Of a DNA stretch of 64,000 bases, positions 17,841 to 27,800 are shown one piece after another. The stretch spans positions 1 to 64,000 of the forward strand of contig JAALKD010000009.1 of NCBI GenBank assembly GCA_011088215.1, written 5' to 3'. Both the position numbers and the translations under genes were made by a program. The notes beneath the pieces were generated by a model. It was not told where the DNA came from, searched no databases, and saw only the letters and a program-made list of their open reading frames with translations. Positions within the stretch are counted from its first letter, which is position 1, and each line of letters opens with the position of its first letter. The DNA comes from Sphingomonadales bacterium (GTDB taxonomy: Bacteria; Pseudomonadota; Alphaproteobacteria; Sphingomonadales; Kordiimonadaceae).

Positions 17841-19772
17841 GTGAATTTTCTGATTGCCCTCGGTGCGCCCGGGTTAGAAAAAATAAGAAATCTGCAACCA
17901 TCAGACTACTCTTCGAGTGACTTTGGAGTAGCAAATTTAAGTCCGTGTCTTTTTAATAGACAAGATATTTATGTTGTTACTTCACGAGAGCCGGACAAAT
18001 TACAGTCAGGCGAAAATGAGGTAATATTATGGGATGGATCAATTGTTGATCATGACACAGCCTTCAGCACTATTATGCCGGTGCCAGACGCATATGATCG
18101 AATAAAAAGATATATTGAGAGCATAAAAGAACGAAGGGAGCCAACAGGTTATTCTGGAGTGTTTGGCTGCGCACAAATTACAAATGACGGCCGTTTTTAC
18201 ATAGCATGTGATCAGTTATCTCAATATGCTATTTTTCATGCACATATCAATGGAACTAGGCTCTTTAGCAACTCCCTTCACCTAATTGAGAAAACCGCTA
18301 AACTTTTAAACATTAATATTTCAAGAGATTTTGCTTCAAACGCCTATGAAGCAGCTTTTGGCGCTGGTGGCTGGATGCGGACAGGGCTGTCTCAAGTGGA
18401 AAAAATTCCATCAAATCACTCTGTTTCATACGAGCAAGGGAAAGTGAAGTTTATACCAAATGTTTCGTCGGCTTATGCCCTTCAGCCAAGTCAAGCTAAG
18501 TATCAAAGTCGAATACAATATGCTGCAAAGCAACTTAAGAATAGTGCTCTGGCCCTCTCAAAAGCTTTCCCGGAACAGGGCCTTGTAATCGATTTGTCAG
18601 GCGGCAAGGACACGCGGGTTTTACTAGGCGCACAACTAGCTACCGGGGAAAAGAATTTTCATGTTTTCCTGGGAGCACAACCAGGAAACCCAGACTATGA
18701 AGTCGCATCTAATCTAGTTAGCTACTATGATTTGGATAGCACATATTTCCCATCAAATATTGCCGCGAAAGAGCATATATCTCCTGTGGACGTAGCTCGC
18801 AGAGCCGCATATCGCTATATGGGAACGTCTAACCTGTATCAATCTGACGTTGGTCTTAACACTCTATCCGGAGTGGCAAAAGTTAGGGGGGGAAGCGCCG
18901 AGGGTAGAACCAAGGCTTTTTTTCTTTATCCTGACGGCAAGAGAAAGCGGATGATTTTACGCTATGGTAGGGTGATAAAACATGGATGGGGCGAGGTTTC
19001 TGAACTCCACAGAGCCGTCTCGAAGTTTGTTCCAAATTATCAGAAACGAGAAAAACTGTTAACAGCTATGATAATGTCGCGCGGGAAACGTGGACACTTT
19101 CTCTTCCGTACAGAATTCTTACAGAGCGCCTATAAGTCAGTGCTCTCCAATATCGAATGGCTGCGAGAACATGATGTTGCAGCAGAAAATTTGGCGGATG
19201 CGTATTATATTTTTGACAGAGGTTGGCGGCATTGCGGTTTTCCAGTGCAAGTTATGAATGGATATAGAACTACCTTCGAGCCCCTCAATAATATTGCTTT
19301 ATTGGAAGCCCAATTTTCTTTGAAGACTGAGGGCAGACAGAAGGCGCGGGTGTCTTTTGATCTGTTTGAGAACTTTAAGGTAGAGAGTTTAGTTGAAATA
19401 CCTTTCGAAAACAGCACTTGGCCGGAAGAGTTTTTTAACAGCGCAAGCCTTAATAGGCGCGCGGTTTTGTCTAATATGTCGCCTTCAAAAGTTTCGCATC
19501 AATGGATAACGGACCCTCCAGGAAACGCTGAAAGTATTCACGTTCTCGGCAGGTCTAGATATATGCGCGAAATAAAAGAGTATATGCTTGAGCTTGCAAT
19601 TGGTTTGCCGGTTTCTCATGAATGTTGGGACTACCTAAAGAGGGAAGAAATATTAAAGAGCATATCAAATGATGTTTTTTTAGATGCTCGATTTGCTTCA
19701 ACTGGCGTTAGATTGCTTCATGGGCTTATTTGGATGGCACATGAGGAATCTCGATACCCTTTTGACAACTAA
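17841..19772 (+). CDS. Asparagine-synthetase-like protein (PP-loop ATPase)
   Basis: 643 residues starting at a GTG. The N-terminal half resembles the glutamine amidotransferase fold of AsnB, including the GLSQVEKIPSNHSVSYEQG segment, which matches the family pattern GIxxLPPGHxL. There is no Cys at position 2, so glutaminase activity is not expected. The C-terminal half has the PP-loop VIDLSGGKDTR (SGGKDT at 253-258), which binds ATP and forms an acyl-adenylate. Lasso-peptide cyclases and other amide-forming enzymes share this architecture. No lasso leader peptidase, RRE protein or precursor is seen beside it, so the substrate is unknown. It stands alone between the FecIR block and the two-partner secretion operon, and its A+T-rich codon use differs from the neighbouring receptor gene. 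Confidence 0.72.
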   Translation: MNFLIALGAPGLEKIRNLQPSDYSSSDFGVANLSPCLFNRQDIYVVTSREPDKLQSGENEVILWDGSIVDHDTAFSTIMPVPDAYDRIKRYIESIKERREPTGYSGVFGCAQITNDGRFYIACDQLSQYAIFHAHINGTRLFSNSLHLIEKTAKLLNINISRDFASNAYEAAFGAGGWMRTGLSQVEKIPSNHSVSYEQGKVKFIPNVSSAYALQPSQAKYQSRIQYAAKQLKNSALALSKAFPEQGLVIDLSGGKDTRVLLGAQLATGEKNFHVFLGAQPGNPDYEVASNLVSYYDLDSTYFPSNIAAKEHISPVDVARRAAYRYMGTSNLYQSDVGLNTLSGVAKVRGGSAEGRTKAFFLYPDGKRKRMILRYGRVIKHGWGEVSELHRAVSKFVPNYQKREKLLTAMIMSRGKRGHFLFRTEFLQSAYKSVLSNIEWLREHDVAAENLADAYYIFDRGWRHCGFPVQVMNGYRTTFEPLNNIALLEAQFSLKTEGRQKARVSFDLFENFKVESLVEIPFENSTWPEEFFNSASLNRRAVLSNMSPSKVSHQWITDPPGNAESIHVLGRSRYMREIKEYMLELAIGLPVSHECWDYLKREEILKSISNDVFLDARFASTGVRLLHGLIWMAHEESRYPFDN

Positions 19773-19870
19773 TGTAATTGACATACAGAATCATCACTTT
19801 GATTAACCGATGTACACATCATTATACGCACCTCTGCTCTAGGCCGAGCACTGTGAGATTGTTTTATTCC

Positions 19871-19920
19871 GACAGTTTTTGACAATTAGATACAATTTTA
19901 GACAGTTTCAGACAAATTTA
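19871..19920 (+). repeat. Five 10-bp phased repeats upstream of the two-partner secretion operon
   Basis: Five consecutive 10-bp units start GACAG, GACAA, TACAA, GACAG, GACAA at 19871, 19881, 19891, 19901 and 19911, each followed by a T/A-rich half. The outer pairs make a 15-bp direct repeat (13 of 15 identical) 30 bases apart. Units spaced by one helical turn place all sites on one face of the DNA, as in regulator arrays, and the phased T tracts could also bend DNA. A TATAAAA at 19936-19942 could be a -10 element. Function is inferred. Confidence 0.6.
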
Positions 19921-20050
19921 TCGAGCATAGTCTGCTATAAAAAGCCTGTGAACGATTGGGGTCGTAACAAAATGCTACATTAGATTCTTTATTCTTTGAA
20001 TAAGGCATTCGTTCACGCGTGGTTAAATTACGTGATGACGAGGTCTTTCG

Positions 20051-21823
20051 ATGTTGCAATGTTCAGTACATGTGGAGTGTATATCCCACAAGCATGACCA
20101 TCACTTATACAAGGCGGCAAAAAAATCGAGCAATCTAGGCTCAATTCTCAGGCTGTCGGTATCAGTTGCGGTTTTAAGCATACTCTTTGTATTTGCGAGC
20201 TTTACTGGTTTGGCACAAAACCCGCCAGTGGACATTCCCGATCCGTCTAAACTGGAAGATCAGTTTAAAGAGCGAAGCCTACCCCAATCGAAATTAATTA
20301 TTCAAACACCTGAAAAACGTGAAGGTGGGCTTGGCCCAGACGAAAATATTCGCTTTATGCTCCACAGTATACAGATTGCTGGTGGAACGGTGTTTTCCGA
20401 AGCAGAACTCAAGAAATTTTACATATCGGACTTAGAACACGAAATATCGGTAGGCCGTATATTTGATATCGCCGCAGAGTTAACAGCTCATTACCGCAAT
20501 CAAGGGTACATCCTTTCTCGTGTTGTTGTTCCAGCGCAAGAAGTAAAGAACGGTGAAATCACGCTTGTTGCCGTTGAGGGGTATATTGAGAATGTTAGCG
20601 TTGAAGGGGATAACATTCCGACGAAACGCTTGCTTGCGCGCTTAGCCGGAAAAATTAAGGGATCAAAACCCCTTAAAGCATCCGAACTTGAGCGTTATTT
20701 GCTTTTGGCTAATGACGTGCCAGGAGTAACTGCGACAGCTGTTTTGAAAGCATCTGAAACGCCGGGCGCGACAGACCTGGCCGTGGTTGTCACCTATGAT
20801 AAGTCAGATGTGTTTGCATCAGCGAATAACCGCGGGTCACGTTTTAATGGACCATTGCAGATACAAGCGGGAGTGCAAGTGAACTCCGTAGCGGGCGGCC
20901 CAAGCAGAACGGGCCTCCGGCTTGTAAGTTCGTCTCAAACACGTGAATTTAAATTGCTTGAGCTTTCACATCAGCATTTTGTGAGCAGTGAAGGAACATT
21001 TTTGTCTTTTGTGGGACGAAGAACCTTTTCGCGGCCTGGTGCTTCGCTCCGAGAACTTGATATTGAAAGCAATTCGGCGTCGGCGAGATTTGCGGTCCAG
21101 CACCCTCTTATTCGTTCGCGCGCCAAAAGCCTTTATGTGCGTGCCGGTCTGAGCGTGCGTAACACGAGTACAGAGATTCTGGACACAGCTTTTAGCGAAG
21201 ACCGCGTGCGTGTTGCCCATATAGGCGCGACCTATGATTTCGTTGATAGCCTCGATGGCATAAACTTGTTGGATATCGAGGTCAGTCAGGGCCTTGATGT
21301 GTTTAATGCCACGAGGACTAGAAGCTCCACACAATCAAGAGCAGATGCAGAAACAAAGTTCCTGAAAGTCAATGGGTCCGTGATGCGACTGCAACGACTG
21401 GCTTCAGGTGTGAGTTTGCTCGCTGACGTAGCAGGGCAGTTTACCAATGATGGCCTTGTGGCCTCGGAGGAATTTGCGCTTGGAGGAACACAATATGGCC
21501 GTGCATTTGATCCTTCTGAAATCACTGGAGATCGCGGTATCGCAGGCAGGATGGAACTGCGCTACGACGATGTTCTGCCCGGCACGCCAATTGAACGCTA
21601 CCAAGCTTACATTTTTGCCGACTATGGCCGCGTATGGAACAGGATTGATGGCCGTTACCAATCTGTTGACATTGGTTCCGCCGGCGGCGGCCTGCGCATC
21701 ACGTTAAACAAAAATGTTTCCGCATATTTTGAGCTCGCCGCTCCTATAGAAAAAACACCTGATTTTGCTGATCGCTTTGGAAATTCTGTCCGCGGTTTTT
21801 TTGGTATTAATTTTAGATTCTGA
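20051..21823 (+). CDS. Two-partner secretion outer-membrane transporter (TpsB, ShlB/FhaC family)
   Basis: 590 residues. The ATG at 20051 follows an AGG ribosome binding site. The signal region is about 30-56 (cleavage near GLAQ). A POTRA domain (about 100-180) and a second POTRA-like part (about 185-250) precede a 16-strand-type barrel (about 255-590) ending in the outer-membrane signature FFGINFRF. GDRGIAGRMELRY corresponds to the conserved VRGY-like loop. The protein folds and exports the large TpsA partner encoded 10 bases downstream. Pairing is inferred from adjacency and from the TPS domain of the partner. Confidence 0.93.
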   Translation: MLQCSVHVECISHKHDHHLYKAAKKSSNLGSILRLSVSVAVLSILFVFASFTGLAQNPPVDIPDPSKLEDQFKERSLPQSKLIIQTPEKREGGLGPDENIRFMLHSIQIAGGTVFSEAELKKFYISDLEHEISVGRIFDIAAELTAHYRNQGYILSRVVVPAQEVKNGEITLVAVEGYIENVSVEGDNIPTKRLLARLAGKIKGSKPLKASELERYLLLANDVPGVTATAVLKASETPGATDLAVVVTYDKSDVFASANNRGSRFNGPLQIQAGVQVNSVAGGPSRTGLRLVSSSQTREFKLLELSHQHFVSSEGTFLSFVGRRTFSRPGASLRELDIESNSASARFAVQHPLIRSRAKSLYVRAGLSVRNTSTEILDTAFSEDRVRVAHIGATYDFVDSLDGINLLDIEVSQGLDVFNATRTRSSTQSRADAETKFLKVNGSVMRLQRLASGVSLLADVAGQFTNDGLVASEEFALGGTQYGRAFDPSEITGDRGIAGRMELRYDDVLPGTPIERYQAYIFADYGRVWNRIDGRYQSVDIGSAGGGLRITLNKNVSAYFELAAPIEKTPDFADRFGNSVRGFFGINFRF

Positions 21824-21833
21824 GGTCCATGAA

Positions 21834-24800
21834 ATGAGTAGCTTTAATACAGACGTTTTCCAATCATCATCGCGTCAGCAAAGGTCATCGTCGCTTTCTT
21901 GCCTGGAAAAAAAGCGTGGGTATCTTCAGAGGCAACTAATGACGAGTACAACGCTTGCTGGTCGGTGCTTGATAGCGTCTGTCCTTGCAATGGTTCCATA
22001 TGCGACTGCTTCGGCTGGCCCTGATGTGAACAAAGTTGTGGCAGGCGATATTGTTATTGATCGACCACGCGACAGCCAAACTGATATCTTTCAGGGATCT
22101 GATAAGGCGATTATCAACTGGAACACATTTTCCATCGGTGAAAATGAAGTAGTAACGTTTCATCAGCCGTCTGCAACCTCTCTGGTTCTCAACCGTGTTG
22201 TTGGCGACGCCAGCTCAGAAATTCTCGGTCAGCTATCAGCGAACGGCCGGGTGCTGTTAATTAATCCCAACGGTATTCTGTTCGGCAAGGGCTCACAAAT
22301 AGATGTGGCAGGTATCGTGGCGACAACGTCTGATGTTGCTGATCAGGACTTCCTCGCCGGTCAGTATGTATTTGAAGCAACGAGCGCATCGGCGTCTTAT
22401 GTGGTCAATGAAGGTAGCATCACGGCGCGCGATAACGGTCTTGTAGCGTTGGTTGCCCCCAGTGTCGCCAATCGGGGTGTAATTTCGGCGCGGCTGGGAC
22501 AGGTGGCGTTAGCATCCGGTGAACAATTTACCATAGACTTCTACGGCGATAGCCTAGTTCAGCTAGCTGTTGAAGACGACAACGCAGCCGACCATTTTGC
22601 ACAACAGACATCAAATTTTGGTGCGCAGCTTTCCAATAGTGGCGCCATCTATGCGGATGGCGGGACTGTGGTTATGGCGGCGAGCGATGCTAGCAAATTT
22701 GTTGACGGCGTTGTGAACATGTCGGGTGTTATTCAGGCGCAGTCAGTTGCCGAGGTCGAAGGGCGCATCATTATCGCTGGCGGTTCGAGTGGCAGTGTTC
22801 ATATCACAGGCGAACTCAACACTGACCAATCACTGGAAACCGGTGATGGAGGCCAAATTCACGTTACTGGCCACACGGTTCTCGCTGATGAAAACGCTGT
22901 GTTTTCTGCGAGCGCCTCTCAATCCGGAAATGGCGGTGAAATTCTTGTCCTTGCTGACGGCAGCCTTTCCTTTTCAGCTTCAGCGGTCGCTCTAGGGGGT
23001 CGGACTGCTGGGGGCGGCGGTTTCGTCGAAACGTCAGGTACACATTTGACGATCGGCGAAACCGCTCGTTTCGATACCAGTGCAAATTACGGCGATTACG
23101 GCCTGTGGTCGCTGGATCCGACAATATTGAATGTGGTTGAAACAGGAGCGGGAGGCGACGAAGTTGAGGCAGCAACAATCGTTTCACAACTGGAGACCAC
23201 CAATGTTGAACTGGCGGCGTCCGAAACAATTAATGTGAATGCGGATATTGATAGTAGCAGCCAAAGCAGTAGTACTACGCTGAGCTTTGTGGATGAAGAC
23301 AGTGACGGCAATCTTACGATTAACCTGAACGCCTCAATCACATTAGGCGGCAACCAGTCTCTCGCCGGTGAAGGTAGTATTGTCAATGTTGCAAACGGTA
23401 CATCGATCCAGAATGGCGTGGACATTGCTGCTACAGGTGCGACGGTTAATATTGCAAGTGGTACTTACACGGAAGATATTGAATTGGATGTTGCCGGTTT
23501 GACGCTTGCGGGTGCGCAGGCGGGTGTTGATGCAAGAGGGCGTGCCGCGAGCGAGGCCGTTCTCACTGGAAGCATTGAATTTACCGGAGCGTCCGATGGC
23601 TCTACAATAGATGGCCTGACTATTTCGGAAGGATCTTCAGCAACAACAGAAAATACCGGCCTCTTTATCGCGTCTGGTGCTACAGATATCACGATTCAGA
23701 ACACTATTTTCAGCCGATCAGGTACGGTTGACGGTGATACATACCGCGGTATTGTTACGGCGTCGAACGGTGGGCAAACTGGTTTGCTGATCCAGAACAA
23801 CAGCTTTTCTGGCTGGGCGACAGGGGTGTTTTTAAATCCGGGAGCGTCGGGCGCGCAAGTTTTGAACAATGACTTCGGCGGCAACTATGTAGGCATGTCA
23901 ATCGACGGGCCAGATGGCACGGTGGTAACCGGTAACAGTTTTACCAATAACTTGTTCGAAGGGCTGGGTTTGGGGCCAGGTGCCATAACCCCCACGGCCA
24001 CAATCTCAGCCAACGACTTCACCGGCAATGTCATGCATGTGGGTCTTTACACTGGGGGCGGGACCGAGTTTGACTTTAGTGCGAATAGTTTTGGCGGCGT
24101 TGATGCTGGCGACATGACTGCGGCAGAGTTGCTTGATGTAGCAGCAAAAATTGGCGATGGCATTCGTGTCGCTGATGGTTATTCAGGGGTCGCTTTTTTG
24201 CGAGATAACCATGTGTTTGTCACCGATGGTGGCAGTATTGCACTCGGACTGGACCGTGCAGCCAGCGGAGACACGGTTATGGTTGGCGCCGGGACTTACG
24301 CAATTACTGAAACCATAGAAATCGACAAGTCGGTATCCCTGATCGGGGCACAAGCAGATGTGGATCCACGCCAGAGTGCAGGTGCGCGCACCTCGGGAAG
24401 TAGCGACGAGGCCGTCATTGACGGCGGCGGAAGTCTCTCGACCATTGTTCGGATCGCTGCCGATGATGTAACGCTAAGCGGCTTCGAAATTCGCAACGGT
24501 ACAGGTGATCTTGTTGAAACTGATGTTGCGGTTGATGGCCTTTTGATTAGCTACAACCTTATTCATGGTTCATCGGGCGATGAAGGTATTCAGATTAGGA
24601 ATGCGAACAGTCCGATTATAGAGTTTAACCGCGTCTACGACGTCACCGGTGACGGCATTAATTTCACTACGGTGACAAATGGCATCATTCGCTCCAATGA
24701 GGTCCATGATAGCGCTTCAACAAATGCTGCGATCTATATCAACGAAGCTTCAACCGCCAGCACAATTCAGGATAACTACGTACATGACATTACCGTCAAT

Positions 24801-27800
24801 GACGGCATCAAACTGGGCAATAAAGACGGTTCCGACAGTGCGCTGGCCGGCGGTACGGTGTCCGGCAACATCGTTGAGGGTGTCGCACAGGACGGTATTA
24901 CCGTTTTCATGAGTGACGTAACCGTCAGCGGCAATACAGTTAGCGGCAGCACAAGCGAAAACGGAGCCATCTTTGTCGATTTCGATGTCAATAATGTTAG
25001 TATTACCGGCAATACACTGCAAAACAACGGCAGCGACAGCGACGCAGTAACAACATACGGTGTCCGGGTTGGCAAAGACCAGAACCCAACTAATGTAACG
25101 GTCAGCGGCAACATCTTTTCCGGCAATGAAGCGCAGTTGTTTGATAAGAACGGTGCGGATACTCTCGCTGATACGATAGCCGACAACAGCTTCGATGCAC
25201 TGGTGACTGTCACGGGTGGCAACGCCGTATGGTCCTCAATTCAGGACGGCGTTGATAATGTTGCGTCCGACGGTCTCGTTGCTATCGGTGCAGGCACGTA
25301 TAGCGACGATGTAGTCGTCAGCACAGAAAATATCACGCTGTCGGGAGTGCAGGCGGGTGTTGATGCAAGAGGTCGCAATACTGACGAGGCTGTTCTTACC
25401 GGAAGCATTGAATTTACTGGAACGTCTGATGGGTCGACGGTTGATGGTTTAACTATTGCAGAAGGGTCGTCGGCCACGACAGAAAATACGGGTCTCTTTA
25501 TTGGGTCCGGTGCTACAGATATTACGATCCAGAACACTATTTTCGGCCGATCAGGCACCGTGGACGGTGATACATACCGCGGTATTGTTACGACATCCAA
25601 CGGCGGGCAAACTGGTCTGCTGATCCAGAACAACAGCTTTTCGGGCTGGGCGACAGGGGTGTTTTTAAATCCGGGCGCAACAGGCGCGCAGGTATTGAAT
25701 AATGACTTTGAAGGCAACTATGTGGGCATGTCGATTGATGGGCCAGATAGTGCCGTTGTTACCGGCAACGATTTCAGCAACAATCTTTTTGAAGGGCTGG
25801 GCCTGGGGCCGGGCGCCACTATTCCTACAGTCTCCGTCACAGACAATGACTTCATGGGCAATACAACGCATATCGGCCTTTACACCGGCGACGGTACCGT
25901 GTTCGATTTCAGCGCCAATCGCTTCGGCGGTGTGTTGGCGAGTGACATGAGTCTGAGTGAACTTCTCGCCCTGGAAGCGTTCATTGGTCACGGTGTCGAA
26001 CCCGATAGTGGTTATTCAGGATTCGCTTTTTTCCGGGACGGATATGTATTCCTGAATGACGGTGGTAGTCTTGCCGCGGGGCTGGGCTTTGCCGACAATG
26101 GCGACACTGTGTTGCTGGGCGATGGTACATATACGCTTGCCACCACTCTCGATGTTGACAAAAGCATCACGCTTTCAGGTGAAAGCGAAGGCGGAACGAT
26201 CATCAATGGATCGTCAGTCAGCGGGTACGGCATTCATGTGACGGCAGACGGTGTTTCCATGAACGATTTCACGCTTTATGGCCCAGCTGTAAATGCAAGC
26301 ACCAGTTATGGGGTCAAAGTTAATCCCGATACGTCCGATGTGACTGATAGGCTGCTCAATTTCAGTATATCAGATGTGACGATCAGAGGCTCAGGCCGTG
26401 CGGAACTGGACCTGAACGGTGTGACCGGCGCGACAATTACGAATGTAACAGCGGATGGCCGTGAGGTCGGCGACGACAGCGTTGAGACGGCTGGTGCAGG
26501 CGTTCAGCTTACTGATAGCTCTAGTATCACACTTTCTGGTGTTGAAACGCGCGGAAACGGATGGGGCAGCGTTGCGCTTTATCAAGCCAACCGGAGCTAT
26601 GACCAGCAAACATCAGATATCAATATCGACGCGACGGACAACAGTTTCAATGAGCTTGGTGGCTTGTTTTCACAGGATTCGTCCGACAGTTTGGACTTCG
26701 GTGTGCTGAATCTCAGCAACTTTACCCACATCATCGAAAATGCAGATTTCCGCAGCGACGGCGATGAGTTCACCTTTTACCGTCTGTCGGAGCAAGACGC
26801 ATTCGACTATTCTGTCGACCTAGGTAGCAGCAGCCTTGTGCGTGGTTGGACGGGAACATCTATCATTGATGGTAGCTATTTCGTCGGTAACAGCACCCAA
26901 GGTACGGCGATGAGCATTAGTGCTGCAGCAGGTGCGGTGGCGATTGGTGATACGATTTTTGTGCGTGCTGGCACATACGAGGAAAGTATTTCCCTCGCGA
27001 CCAATCAGGTAACTCTTTCAGGCGCGAGCGGAGCAACATTGAACGTGCTTGAGGGAGCAACTGGCATTGCCATCTCGGCCGACAATGTAACGGTATCGGG
27101 TATGACTATTACAGGCCCATTCAGTGAAAATTTTGTAGATGTGGATTGGGATAGTGCTGCTAGCACATTTGGCATCACAGTTTCCGGTGCGGCCACCAGC
27201 TTCACAATTGACGGCAACACAATCAGCGACGTTCGCACCGGCATATCTTTGTCTAATGGCAGTCAGGGTACGGTCAGTAACAATGTTATCGACAATACCA
27301 AAGGATCTTTAATCGTTCGCAGTGACGACATTACACTTACAGGCAACAGCTTTGGCGAAAATGGAAACGAGTGGGACATTGTGTTCCTGACCGGTGTTAC
27401 AGACGGCGCTTACACGGTGTCTCCAACCTTCAATGAAGCCGCTTACGGCGCAGATATCATGACTTTGTCTGGCAATAACGGCGGCATGTCGGTACTTGAT
27501 CGACGGTACGGTTCGAATGGGCTCCTCGGGATCGCGGCTGATGTGGGCAACAGATCACATGTTCACGTATCCGCGGGCTCAAGCTTTACTGCTTCGGACG
27601 ACTTTGACCTGGGTAATGGTCTGGGTAACGCGCGCCAGCCACTGGCTGCCATATCGGATGCATTGGACGCTGCCGTCATTGGCGGGACTATCGCCGTTGG
27701 CAGCGGCACTTACGCAGAAGACATTGTGTTTGATGGAAATCAGCAATTTACCTTCGATGGCGCGACCGTTCAGAGTGTTTCGGCAGGTAGCGGCATTTTA

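Noticed and set aside
17841..19772. Lasso peptide cluster
   Set aside because: No transglutaminase-type leader peptidase, RRE protein or precursor was found beside the asparagine-synthetase-like gene.
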